Assembly (NCBI GenBank): GCA_964516295.1
Contig: CAZEYT010000002.1
Span: forward strand, 1-64,000
Origin: CAZEYT01 sp964516295
GTDB lineage: Bacteria > Verrucomicrobiota > Verrucomicrobiia > Chthoniobacterales > Terrimicrobiaceae
Length of the DNA stretch: 64,000 nt
Direction: 5' to 3'
Shown: one piece after another, positions 32,353 through 40,353 of the stretch
Layout of the letters: each line of letters starts with the position of its first letter
How positions within the stretch are numbered: position 1 is the stretch's first letter
Translations under genes and position numbers: made by a program
The notes under the pieces: generated by a model
What the model was told of the DNA's origin: nothing
Seen by the model: the letters and a program-made list of their open reading frames with translations, nothing else
Database searches by the model: none

Positions 32353-33883
32353 GCTTCGGGTAGGCGATACGGGCGTGGAGCATGTTGACGAGCGTGAATC
32401 GGAAACTTTCGGCGGCGCGGTGGATTTCCGCGAGGGTGAGGGGGGCTTCGTCGAGTTGGTGTTCGGAGATCCGACTTTCGACGATGGAATTGACAAGATC
32501 CTCGATCCGTTGAGGTGTTGGGCGTTCGAGGCTTCGGGAGGCGCTTTCGATGGAGTCGGCGAGACTGACGATGGCGGCTTCTTTCGTGCGCGGTCGGGGG
32601 CCGGGATATCGGAAACTTTCCTCGCGGACGTCGGGCACATCGTCCGGGCGCATGTTCATGATTTTTCCACCGAGGCGGGCGTCGTCCTGTTGCTGGAGGG
32701 CGCGTTTGTAGAAATAGCTCACCATGGAGGTGCCGTGGTGCTGGCGGATGATGTCGATGATCTCGCTGTTGAGCTTGTTTTTGAGGGCGAGATCGACGCC
32801 TTCTTTGACGTGGGCGACGATGATGAGGGCGCTCATCGTGGGGGTGAGATCGTCGTGCGGATTGTGCCCCGGCGGCATATTTTCGGTGAAGTAATCCGGC
32901 TTTACGAGTTTGCCGATGTCGTGGAAATACGAGCCGACGCGGCAGATGGTGGGGTTGGCTCCGACGACTTCCGCGGCGGCCTCGGAGAGGTTGGCGACGG
33001 CGAGGCTGTGGTGGTAGGTGCCCGGTGCCTCGAGGCTCATGCGCTTGAGGAGCGGGTGGTTGAGGTCGCTCATCTCCAGCCATGAAATATCGGTCGTGAT
33101 TTTGAAAATGTTTTCGAGGACCGGGAGGACACCGCTGACGACGATGGCGGTGCCGATGCCGGTGGCGATGGCGGCGAGGCTCTGAAGCCCGATCATACGC
33201 CAATCGGTTTGCGGCAGGGATTCCCAGACAATCGGGCCGATCTGACCGAAGGTCGCGGCGAGAATCCAAGTGGCGATGCCCACGTAAACGCCGGCGCGGA
33301 TGAGCCGGCTTCGGCGGCGGACTTGAAGGGTGACGTAAACGGCAATGAAGCCGGTGATGAGTGAAATGACGAGGAAGACGGGGTCGATGCGTCCAACGAG
33401 CAGCGAACCCCAGAGGCTGGCAAAGACGGCTGCGTAGAGGCCGTGATTGCGTCCCAGCATGACCGAGAGGACCAGCGGGGCGAACGCGTAGGGAACGAGA
33501 AGCGGCGCAAGCTGGAGGTCGATATTTCCCGCGGCGGCCTGGACGAGGGTGACCTTGATGATGGCGAGCTGGGCCAGCATGGTGCCGAGGAGGAGGCAGA
33601 GGCGGGAGTTCACCGCGAGGGTCTGGGGATGATTGATCCAGAGCTGGGTGATCGCGGTGACGAAAATGAGCAGACAGAGGAGGAATTTTTTCGCCGGCTC
33701 GTCCTGCTGGCCCGTGAAGATGAGGGCGGCGAGTCCGCAGACAAAAGCAGCGAGGAGGATCGAGCGGGCGGCCCAACCGGATTGGAGGGCCTCGGCAAAC
33801 TCGTTTTCCTGAACGGTGCGGCGTTTTTTTCCGCAAGCCATTCCCTTTTCCACCAGACGGCGGCGTCTAAGAAAATCCCACAT
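32300..33883 (-). CDS. Membrane HD-domain phosphohydrolase, short PgpH/YqfF type
   Basis: About 527 aa from the ATG at 33883. Six to seven hydrophobic segments (residues about 35-270) are followed by a cytoplasmic HD domain with HHSLAVANLSEAA, SYFHDIGKLVKPDYF, a long NMPPGHNPHDDLTP loop and IRQHHGTSMVSYF. PgpH-type enzymes hydrolyse cyclic di-AMP; that activity is inferred here. YqfF/PgpH normally has about 700 aa with a large extracytoplasmic domain before the membrane part, which is absent. Immediate neighbours phoH and ybeY are the usual ones for this family. Confidence 0.88.
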   Translation of the reverse strand: MWDFLRRRRLVEKGMACGKKRRTVQENEFAEALQSGWAARSILLAAFVCGLAALIFTGQQDEPAKKFLLCLLIFVTAITQLWINHPQTLAVNSRLCLLLGTMLAQLAIIKVTLVQAAAGNIDLQLAPLLVPYAFAPLVLSVMLGRNHGLYAAVFASLWGSLLVGRIDPVFLVISLITGFIAVYVTLQVRRRSRLIRAGVYVGIATWILAATFGQIGPIVWESLPQTDWRMIGLQSLAAIATGIGTAIVVSGVLPVLENIFKITTDISWLEMSDLNHPLLKRMSLEAPGTYHHSLAVANLSEAAAEVVGANPTICRVGSYFHDIGKLVKPDYFTENMPPGHNPHDDLTPTMSALIIVAHVKEGVDLALKNKLNSEIIDIIRQHHGTSMVSYFYKRALQQQDDARLGGKIMNMRPDDVPDVREESFRYPGPRPRTKEAAIVSLADSIESASRSLERPTPQRIEDLVNSIVESRISEHQLDEAPLTLAEIHRAAESFRFTLVNMLHARIAYPKREEKESGSEKRDQKSAA

Positions 33884-33888
33884 GGCGG

Positions 33889-34863
33889 TCAGATACGGCT
33901 TTCGCGGGATCCGCGGTGATCCTTGTAGGCCAGAATGATGGCTTGCACGAGCGGGTGGCGGACGACGTCCTGCTCGGTGAAAAAGTGCATGCCGATTCCG
34001 GGAACATCCCGCAGGGCTTCGACGGCCTCGATGAGGCCACTGAGTTTGTTGCGGGGGAGATCGATCTGGGTGCGGTCGCCGGTAACGACGCATTTGGAGC
34101 CGGCACCGATGCGGGTGAGGAACATGAACATCTGCTCGGCCGTCGTGTTCTGCGCCTCGTCGAGAATGACAAACGAATTGGCGAGTGTGCGGCCGCGCAT
34201 GTAGGCGAGGGGGGCGATTTCGATGACACCGCGGTCCATGTATTTCTGGATCTCCTCGACCTCGAGCATGTCGTAGAGGGCGTCGTAGAGTGGGCGGAGG
34301 TAAGGGAGAATTTTCTCCTGAAGGTCACCCGGAAGAAACCCGAGGGCTTCACCGGCTTCCACGGCCGGGCGGGTGAGGACGATGCGGCTGACCTTTTCCT
34401 GCTTGAGCGCGGCGACGGCGACGGCAACGGCGAGGTAGGTTTTTCCGGTGCCGGCCGGGCCGACTCCAAAGGTCACATCGTGGGATTGGACGGCTTGGAC
34501 GTAGGCTTTCTGACCCACGGTGCGCGGGACGATCGGCGGCTTGCGGCTCGAACAGTGAATGCGCGTGTCGAGAAGCTGGCCCAGGCCGGAGGTGGCTTGG
34601 TTGTTGGACTCGACGGATTTCAGGGCAAAGTGAAACTCGTGACGGCGGACGGTGACTCCGCGTTTGACGGCATCCTCGAGCTGGGTGAAGACCTGCTTGG
34701 CGCGTTCCACGTCGTCTTTTCCGCCTTCGATACGCAGCCAGCCGTCGCGGGTGGTGACGCGGACGGATAGGCGGGACTCCAACTCGCGGAGAAGCTTTTC
34801 CTCGCCGCCATAGAGGGCGTGAACGGCCCGGGCGTTTTCGAATTCGAGCGTGAGGGTTTCCAT
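33889..34863 (-). CDS. phoH: PhoH family ATPase
   Basis: 324 aa from the ATG at 34863. The N-terminal 90 residues contain a KH-like RNA-binding segment (LLRELESRLSVRVTTRDGWL). The ATPase part has GVGPAGTGKTYLAVAVAV (Walker A), LTRPAVEAGEALGFLPGDL, ILDEAQNTT (Walker B) and VVTGDRTQIDLP. PhoH proteins are linked to RNA metabolism and, through conserved gene order with ybeY, to rRNA processing, but their exact reaction remains poorly defined. Five bases separate the stop from the downstream HD hydrolase start. Confidence 0.94.
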   Translation of the reverse strand: METLTLEFENARAVHALYGGEEKLLRELESRLSVRVTTRDGWLRIEGGKDDVERAKQVFTQLEDAVKRGVTVRRHEFHFALKSVESNNQATSGLGQLLDTRIHCSSRKPPIVPRTVGQKAYVQAVQSHDVTFGVGPAGTGKTYLAVAVAVAALKQEKVSRIVLTRPAVEAGEALGFLPGDLQEKILPYLRPLYDALYDMLEVEEIQKYMDRGVIEIAPLAYMRGRTLANSFVILDEAQNTTAEQMFMFLTRIGAGSKCVVTGDRTQIDLPRNKLSGLIEAVEALRDVPGIGMHFFTEQDVVRHPLVQAIILAYKDHRGSRESRI

Positions 34864-34879
34864 CCTTCGAGAGGGGCGA

Positions 34880-35308
34880 CTATTTATACGCGTAAACGAC
34901 CGCCCAGCCCGTGCGTTCCTGCGGGCTTTTTTCGACGGTAATGATGGCGTAGTAGGTGCCGGTTCTCTGGGGGACAATGCGTGCGCCGGCGAAGCGGCCT
35001 TTCTGCCAGGACTCGGATTCGGCGAGTTTTCCCTGCGCGTCGTAAAGGTGAAGGGTGACCACGGCGTTGCGGACCTCGGTGCCGAGGCAGAACCAGTATT
35101 CGTTGCCGCGGAAAAGCTGGGCAGTGACGGCTTGTTGTTCACCGACACCGAGATCGCCGCCCCAGGCATCTTCGCGGACGGTGAAGCCGCGTTTGACGTA
35201 GGGCACAGCCGCCTCGTGGGCGAAGGAAAGGGCGTCGTTGACGTAGGCCAGCACGGGGCCGGCGGCGATCACGACAGCGAGAAAGGCGAGGGAGAGAGAG
35301 CGTTTCAC
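34880..35308 (-). CDS. Secreted hypothetical protein
   Basis: 142 aa with a signal peptide (MKRSLSLAFLAVVIAAGPVLA). The mature part looks like a small beta sandwich: alternating strands such as QAVTAQLFRGNEYWFCLGTEV and ARIVPQRTGTYYAIITVEKS, a pattern seen in bacterial pre-peptidase C-terminal-like (PPC) domains. No catalytic motif is visible. It is between phoH and another secreted protein on the same strand (16 and 8 bp gaps) and is likely in that operon. Confidence 0.66.
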   Translation of the reverse strand: MKRSLSLAFLAVVIAAGPVLAYVNDALSFAHEAAVPYVKRGFTVREDAWGGDLGVGEQQAVTAQLFRGNEYWFCLGTEVRNAVVTLHLYDAQGKLAESESWQKGRFAGARIVPQRTGTYYAIITVEKSPQERTGWAVVYAYK

Positions 35309-35316
35309 AGGAAAAA

Positions 35317-36132
35317 TCAGGCGTCTTTCTCCGTGGTGATGGCTGCGACGGTCTCGCTGGTCATCTGGTGGATTTTCTTCACATTTTCGACAGAGATTTT
35401 TGAGCCATCTTCCTTGCCGATGAGCGGGCGGATTCCCCCGAGCATGCGGCGGATGCGGACGACAAGCTCGTCCTTGCCGAGGCGGGTGTTTTTAATGCCG
35501 TCGAGTTTTCCGGTGAAGTAGCTGAGGAGTTCCGGCTGGTGGAGAAGCTCGGCACCGTCCGGGGTGTAGTTTTTTTGAACGATGGAGGTGAGGACCTCGG
35601 TGCCGCGGATCCAGCCGCCCATACTGACGAGTTGGGCGAGGTCGTCGTCGCCGAGTTCCTGCATCGCTCCGCGGACATCCTGAAGGGCACCGTCAAATTC
35701 CACGCGGACGGCGCGCCAGTTTTTGGCCTCGGCTTTTTCTGTGATGCTCTTGCTTCGGGCGATGACCGCTTTGCGGACGTTGATGGCTTCGGCGAGTTCG
35801 AGGACTTCGCGGCCGATTTCTTTGACCCGCTCGGTGTCCTCGGCTTCGACGGCGATGAAGCCCTCGGCAATGACGGTGCCGAGCAGAAGGGCGACTTGGG
35901 CGCGGTTGCCGGTGTTTTTTCCGAGGGAGGAGCGGAGCTCGGCGCGCCAGTTCGGGCTGCCGAGCTTGTCGAGGACGAGGAAAACTTCGCTGGGCACCGG
36001 GACGACAACGTCGTCAACGGAGGCCGCCGGGAAGCGGGAAAGGTCGATCGTCCCGGCCGGTTCTTGGGCTCGGGAAACGGGCAGGGTCGCCAGCGCCAAG
36101 GCGGCAACGCAGACAGAAGTGGTCTTTCGCAT
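35317..36132 (-). CDS. Secreted hypothetical protein, helical
   Basis: 271 aa from the ATG at 36132, giving a signal peptide MRKTTSVCVAALALATLPVSRA. The mature protein is mostly helical and charged, with VFLVLDKLGSPNWRAELRSS near the N-terminus, a LGTVIAEGFIAVEAEDTERVKEIG segment and a helical C-terminus. It resembles no family I can name. It is the first gene of a minus-strand run that leads into phoH. The 60-bp divergent region to hldE contains palindromic sequence. Confidence 0.62.
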   Translation of the reverse strand: MRKTTSVCVAALALATLPVSRAQEPAGTIDLSRFPAASVDDVVVPVPSEVFLVLDKLGSPNWRAELRSSLGKNTGNRAQVALLLGTVIAEGFIAVEAEDTERVKEIGREVLELAEAINVRKAVIARSKSITEKAEAKNWRAVRVEFDGALQDVRGAMQELGDDDLAQLVSMGGWIRGTEVLTSIVQKNYTPDGAELLHQPELLSYFTGKLDGIKNTRLGKDELVVRIRRMLGGIRPLIGKEDGSKISVENVKKIHQMTSETVAAITTEKDA

Positions 36133-36147
36133 TGTAAAAAATGGGCT

Positions 36148-36189
36148 TTGTGAGCGGATGGTAGTCCGGCTAAAAAGCCCGATTACCAT
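36148..36189 (+). promoter_or_regulatory. Promoter and palindrome upstream of heptose kinase gene
   Basis: -35 TTGTGA (36148-36153), 17-bp spacer, -10 TAAAAA (36171-36176). ATGGTA (36158-36163) and TACCAT (36184-36189) arms enclose an inner GGCT-AAAA-AGCC hairpin, so a regulator could bind across the promoter. Sequence evidence only. Confidence 0.4.
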
Positions 36190-36192
36190 GCG

Positions 36193-37218
36193 ATGAATCC
36201 CTCAACATTACAACATCTTCTTCGAAAGGCGGCCGGGCAGCGGTTGCTCGTGGTCGGCGACGTCATGCTCGACGAGTTTGTCTGGGGGCGGGTCTCGCGG
36301 ATCTCGCCGGAGGCTCCGGTGCCGGTGGTGGAAGTGCAGCGCGAGACGTGTTATCCGGGTGGTGCGGCGAATGTGGCACGGAATCTCCGGCCGTTTTGCG
36401 CGGCGGTGGATCTGTGCGGGCTTGTGGGGCCGGATGCCCACGCGGGGAGATTGCGCGGGCTGCTGGAGGAGGAGGGCATCGCCACCGGGGCTCTTGTGGC
36501 GGAGGAGGGATTCACAACGATCGTGAAGACCCGGATCGTGGCGAGAAATCAGCAGGTCGTGCGGGTGGATCGGGAAAAGCGCCGGGAGACCGATGCGGCC
36601 CTGGCCGGGAGAGCGTCCGCAATTCTGGCTCCCCTCTTGGCCGACGTGGATGGCGTCATTTTGGAAGACTATGGGAAGGGATTTCTCGATCAGGCGCTGA
36701 AGGACGCGGTGTGCCGGCTCGCGCGGGAGGCCGGAAAGTACGTCTCGGCGGATCCGAATCCGGGCAATCCGCTCGATTGGACCGGTGTGGATCTGTTGAA
36801 ACCCAACCGTTCCGAGGCCTTTTCGATGGCCGGTCGGAAAGATCCGGGCGCGGCAGACGACCCCTTGACCGACGGGCCGCTGCGAGAAGTGGGCGGGGCG
36901 CTTTTGGAAAAATGGAAGCTCCCCGGTTTGTTGATCACGCTGGGCGAGCACGGGATGATTTTGTTCCGGGCGGGAAAAGCTCCATATCACACACCGACGC
37001 GGGCCCGCGAGGTGTTCGATGTCTCCGGAGCCGGCGATACGGCGATCGCACTTTTTACGCTCGCGATCTGTGCAGGAGCGGAACCGGAAGACGCGGCGGA
37101 GATTTCGAATCATGCCAGCGGAGTCGTCGTGGCGAAGCTCGGCACGGCCACGCTTACGCCCGAGGAGCTGACGGCGAGTTTCTTGAACGACTTTCATTCC
37201 GGTCCCGCCCGTGAGTAA
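36193..37218 (+). CDS. rfaE1: D-glycero-beta-D-manno-heptose-7-phosphate kinase
   Basis: 341 aa, PfkB/ribokinase fold. N-terminal LLVVGDVMLDEFVWGRVSRISPEAPVPVV is diagnostic for the HldE kinase domain, and YPGGAANVARNL forms the sugar site. C-terminal DVSGAGDTAIALF holds the catalytic base and anion hole. The adenylyltransferase half of the bifunctional HldE is absent, so a separate hldC/rfaE2 is expected elsewhere. It makes heptose-1,7-bisphosphate for the LPS core. gmhB overlaps its end by eight bases, placing two consecutive pathway steps together. Confidence 0.93.
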   Translation: MNPSTLQHLLRKAAGQRLLVVGDVMLDEFVWGRVSRISPEAPVPVVEVQRETCYPGGAANVARNLRPFCAAVDLCGLVGPDAHAGRLRGLLEEEGIATGALVAEEGFTTIVKTRIVARNQQVVRVDREKRRETDAALAGRASAILAPLLADVDGVILEDYGKGFLDQALKDAVCRLAREAGKYVSADPNPGNPLDWTGVDLLKPNRSEAFSMAGRKDPGAADDPLTDGPLREVGGALLEKWKLPGLLITLGEHGMILFRAGKAPYHTPTRAREVFDVSGAGDTAIALFTLAICAGAEPEDAAEISNHASGVVVAKLGTATLTPEELTASFLNDFHSGPARE

Positions 37219-37732
37219 CCGGGCCGTTTTTCTCGACCGGGACGGGACGTTGATGGAGGAAGTGCATTATTGTCGACGACCCGAAGACGTGCGGGTTTTT
37301 CCCGGAGCCGCAGCGGCGCTGGAGTCTGTGAAGGCCGCCGGGTGGAGGACACTTGTGATCACCAACCAAAGCGGCATCGGCAGCGGACGTATTACCCCGG
37401 CCGAATACGAGGCGGTGGATGCGGAGTTCCGCCGTCAACTGGGAGGAGCGCTCGACGCAGTTTATTTTTGCCCGGATCCGTCGGACCGCCCGTCACCGCG
37501 TCGGAAACCCGGGATCGGCATGCTCGAAGAAGCGCAAGCTGAATGGGAGATCGACCTCGCCCGTTGCTGGATGATCGGGGACAAAGCCATCGACATCCAA
37601 TGCGGTCGGAGAGCCGGTTGCCGGACGATTTTGGTTGAGACCGGTTACGGAAAAAGCCACCTGGATGCCGGAGCCGATCTGGTCGTCCCGGATGTCATTG
37701 CTGCCTTGGATTACATTTTGAACAACCCCTGA
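37211..37732 (+). CDS. gmhB: Heptose-1,7-bisphosphate 7-phosphatase, HAD family
   Basis: 173 aa from GTG 37211. The HAD catalytic motif is FLDRDGTLMEE (8-18), motif II is TNQSGIGSG, and motif IV is WMIGDKAIDIQCG. The family usually binds zinc through a Cys/His loop between motifs II and III; here only one Cys remains (YFCPDPSDRPSPRRKPGIGM), so the zinc site is probably missing. It removes the 7-phosphate in ADP-heptose synthesis, fitting its place between rfaE1 and kdsB. Histidinol-phosphate phosphatase is the alternative for this subfamily, but context favours heptose. Confidence 0.87.
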   Translation: MSNRAVFLDRDGTLMEEVHYCRRPEDVRVFPGAAAALESVKAAGWRTLVITNQSGIGSGRITPAEYEAVDAEFRRQLGGALDAVYFCPDPSDRPSPRRKPGIGMLEEAQAEWEIDLARCWMIGDKAIDIQCGRRAGCRTILVETGYGKSHLDAGADLVVPDVIAALDYILNNP

Positions 37733-37737
37733 GTCTT

Positions 37738-38499
37738 ATGTCCCGCTGTGCCATTATCATTCCTGCCCGCTGGGGCTCGACCCGCTTCCCCGGCAAACCG
37801 CTGCATCCGCTCGGTGGAAAAATCCTCCTCCAGCATGTCTGGGAGCGCTGTCTTCGCGCGAAGTGTGCCGATCTGGTCGTGGTCGCGACAGATGACATGC
37901 GAATCGCGGAAGCGGCCTTCGCGTTTGGAGCCGAAGTGTCGATGACGTCGCCCAAGCATCCGAGCGGCACAGATCGGATCGCCGAGGTCGCGGGGCGGCT
38001 CGGGACCGGGTTTGGTACCGTGATCAATGTCCAGGGTGACGAACCGCGGATCGACCCACGGCTTATCGACCGGCTGGCAAATGCTCTTCGGGCTTCGTCT
38101 TCCTTGGCGATGGCCACTGCGGCCTGTCCACTGGAGTTGTCCGAGCGCGAGAACCCGAATTGCGTGAAAGTCGTGACCGGGGTAGACGGAGACGCGCTCT
38201 ATTTTTCGCGGGCGGCGATCCCGTTCGACCGGGATGGGGACTCGAAAGTTCCTCTCCTCCGGCATTTGGGAATCTATGCCTACCGGCGAAGGTTTTTGCT
38301 CGAATTTGTGAAGTGGAAGCCGTCCCCCCTCGAACGCACGGAAAAGCTGGAACAACTCCGCGCCCTCGAGCATGGAGCCCGCATTCGGGTTCTCGTCACC
38401 AAGTCCGCCGGTCCCGGGATTGACACGCCGGAGGACGCGGAGGCGTTTGAAGCATCACTTCGCGTCTCAGCCGCCAAGGCCCCGGACGACAGCGACTAA
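37738..38499 (+). CDS. kdsB: 3-deoxy-manno-octulosonate cytidylyltransferase
   Basis: 253 aa. N-terminal IIIPARWGSTRFPGKPLHPLGG binds CTP, and the central SGTDRIAEVA and INVQGDEPRIDP motifs are typical of KdsB. C-terminal HLGIYAYRRRFLLEFVKWKPSPLERTEKLEQLRALEHG is diagnostic. It activates KDO as CMP-KDO for lipid A core assembly. It follows gmhB after six bases, so heptose and KDO supply are co-expressed. Confidence 0.96.
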   Translation: MSRCAIIIPARWGSTRFPGKPLHPLGGKILLQHVWERCLRAKCADLVVVATDDMRIAEAAFAFGAEVSMTSPKHPSGTDRIAEVAGRLGTGFGTVINVQGDEPRIDPRLIDRLANALRASSSLAMATAACPLELSERENPNCVKVVTGVDGDALYFSRAAIPFDRDGDSKVPLLRHLGIYAYRRRFLLEFVKWKPSPLERTEKLEQLRALEHGARIRVLVTKSAGPGIDTPEDAEAFEASLRVSAAKAPDDSD

Positions 38500-38530
38500 G
38501 AAAGGCTCTGGCTTTGGCGAAAACCGATTC

Positions 38531-38559
38531 TTGCGGTGGCGCATCGCCCGGGCTACACC
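38531..38559 (+). promoter_or_regulatory. Promoter of tRNA-Arg
   Basis: TTGCGG (38531-38536) and TACACC (38554-38559) with a 17-bp spacer; the tRNA begins 11 bases later. A weak -10, but spacing and position are right. Confidence 0.4.
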
Positions 38560-38569
38560 ATGGATAGCC

Positions 38570-38642
38570 GTCCTCATAGCTCAAGTGGATAGAGCAGGGC
38601 TCTCCTAAAGCTCAGATGGTGGTTCGACTCCACCTGGGGACA
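38570..38642 (+). tRNA. tRNA-Arg(CCU)
   Basis: A complete cloverleaf can be drawn: acceptor GTCCTCA pairs with TGGGGAC. The D-stem is GCTC/GAGC. The anticodon stem GGGCT/AGCTC has loop CTCCTAA and anticodon CCT. The T-arm is GGTGG-TTCGACT-CCACC with A as discriminator base. The CCA end is not encoded. It reads the AGG codon. It stands alone between kdsB and a HAD phosphatase gene. Confidence 0.95.
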
Positions 38643-38697
38643 TTTCTCGTTTTGCAGGGTCGACAAATGCAGGCCGGAGAGGAATGCTTCGCGGCCG

Positions 38698-39303
38698 ATG
38701 AAACTCGACGTCCCGGCGCGGCATTTTGGTGGGTATATCTTTGATTGTGACGGCACTATCGCGGATACGATGCCGCTGCATTTCCGGGCTTGGACGCGGG
38801 CGATGGAGGATTTCGGCGGCACTTTTCCCGAGGACCTTTTTTACGAATGGGGAGGGACACCAACGCACAGAATCGTCGAGCGGTTGAACGTGCACTACGG
38901 GACCGCCTTGGACGTCGAGGAAACGGTGCGGCGGAAGGAAGGCTACTACTTGGAAATGATTCCCGAGGTGTTGCCGATTGTGCCGGTGCTGGAGATTGCC
39001 CGACGCATGCACGGAGTGAGTCCGCTTGCCATCGCATCCGGTGGACAACATGCGCTGGTGGATGCCACCTTGGAAGCGCTGGGGATCCGTGACCTTTTTG
39101 ATGCGGTGGTGTGTGCGGAAGACTATGAGCATGGCAAACCGGCTCCGGATCCCTTCCTCGAAGCGGCTCGCCGAATTGGCGTTGCGCCGGTTGATTGCTT
39201 GGTTTTCGAAGACAGTCCGACCGGAATCGCCGCAGCCGAGGCGGCCGGGATGGCTTACGTTCTCGTGCCATCCGCTCCCCCGCCGACGGTTCCCCGGACC
39301 TGA
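38698..39303 (+). CDS. HAD phosphatase, beta-phosphoglucomutase/YqaB-like
   Basis: 201 aa. Motif I is FDCDGTIADTMPLHFRAW, whose DxDxT and the following cap residues resemble the beta-phosphoglucomutase-like group that includes the fructose-1-phosphatase YqaB. Motif II is AIASGG, motif III Lys is in EHGKPAPDPFLEAA, and motif IV is VFEDSPTGIAAAEAAG. It dephosphorylates a small sugar phosphate; the exact substrate is not predictable. Its stop codon abuts the convergent stop of the RND adaptor gene. Confidence 0.88.
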   Translation: MKLDVPARHFGGYIFDCDGTIADTMPLHFRAWTRAMEDFGGTFPEDLFYEWGGTPTHRIVERLNVHYGTALDVEETVRRKEGYYLEMIPEVLPIVPVLEIARRMHGVSPLAIASGGQHALVDATLEALGIRDLFDAVVCAEDYEHGKPAPDPFLEAARRIGVAPVDCLVFEDSPTGIAAAEAAGMAYVLVPSAPPPTVPRT

Positions 39304-40353
39304 TCAGGCCCCCGGAACTGCGTCTCCTTCGCGCAGGAGGGCGTTTGGACTCACGATGACGGCGTCGTCGGACGTCAGGCCGGAGACAACCTCGATTTTG
39401 TTCCCAAGATTGCGACCCACGACGACGGGCACAAAGGAAACCCTTCCGGAGGCGACTTTGGCGACGTGGGGTTTCCCTTCGCGGACGACGATGGCATTGT
39501 TTGGCACTTGCACGAGATTTTTTGCCGGATCCAAGTGCAGCGTTGCGGTGCCGGTGAGTCCCGCGGGAAGGGCGAACTCGGGATTTGGGAGGATGAGCTC
39601 GACCCGCATGGTTCCCGACGCCCGATCAATCGCCCCCGCCAACCGGGAGACGACTGCGTCAAAGGATCGCCCGGGCATTTCGGGGAACTCGATCGTGGCT
39701 TTTTGACCGGCGGAAATTCGAATCGCCGCGGACGGTGGAGCATTCAATTCCACGCGAAGCTCGTTGAGTCGCATGAGGTGGAAAAGGCCCTGCCCCGGCT
39801 GGGATTGGTCGCCGCGGATGTGATCCCCGCGATCAATCCGGCGCGCCGCCACAGTGCCGTCGAATGGAGCCCGGATGATCAAAAAATTCTGTTCCTCCTG
39901 ATTGCGCTGGAGCTCGGCCTTGGCTGCCAGAAGGTCCGCTTCCGCGATTTTTGCATTGGCCTCGCGCTCATCGAGCGTTTCGGCGGCAATGACCCGGTTC
40001 TGGGACATGGCCTTCGCTCGCTGGAGGGCAAGGCGCGCGAGTTCGGCACGGGCTTCGGCCTGCGCGACGGTCGCCTGAGCGCGGGCGACGCGTTGGGTGA
40101 CCTCTGGAGCGTCAATCACCGCCAGAATGTCGCCGGCCTTGACGCGGTCGCCGATGTCCACGCGACGTTCGCCGACCACCCCGGTGGCGCGGGAAAAAAT
40201 TTCGGCTTCTTCGGCAGGCGCGGTGCGCGCCGGGAGTCGGAGAGGCACGGCTTCCTGCGGGGCCTCGGGTCGAACGATCTGGGCGGCGGCACCCGGCTCG
40301 GAGGCCGTGGCGAGCAGCGGGACAAAAAGAAGGACGAGAAGGGCGGTTTTCAT
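39304..40353 (-). CDS. RND efflux periplasmic adaptor (membrane fusion protein)
   Basis: 349 aa from ATG 40353, which gives the signal peptide MKTALLVLLFVPLLATA. Lipoyl-like halves surround a coiled-coil hairpin: GERRVDIGDRVKAGDILAVIDAPEV, then a helical pair with many Ala/Glu (AEARAELARLALQRAKAM), then IIRAPFDGTVAARRIDRGDH. The beta-barrel domain has LRVELNAPPSAAIRISAGQ. It links the inner-membrane RND pump, encoded four bases away upstream, to an outer-membrane channel not found here. The substrate is unknown. Confidence 0.92.
   Translation of the reverse strand: MKTALLVLLFVPLLATASEPGAAAQIVRPEAPQEAVPLRLPARTAPAEEAEIFSRATGVVGERRVDIGDRVKAGDILAVIDAPEVTQRVARAQATVAQAEARAELARLALQRAKAMSQNRVIAAETLDEREANAKIAEADLLAAKAELQRNQEEQNFLIIRAPFDGTVAARRIDRGDHIRGDQSQPGQGLFHLMRLNELRVELNAPPSAAIRISAGQKATIEFPEMPGRSFDAVVSRLAGAIDRASGTMRVELILPNPEFALPAGLTGTATLHLDPAKNLVQVPNNAIVVREGKPHVAKVASGRVSFVPVVVGRNLGNKIEVVSGLTSDDAVIVSPNALLREGDAVPGA

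Noticed and set aside
32349..33836. Long Arg/Pro-rich frame within the HD hydrolase
   Set aside because: Composition is that of an off-frame reading of GC-rich DNA; the HD frame has membrane helices and HD motifs.
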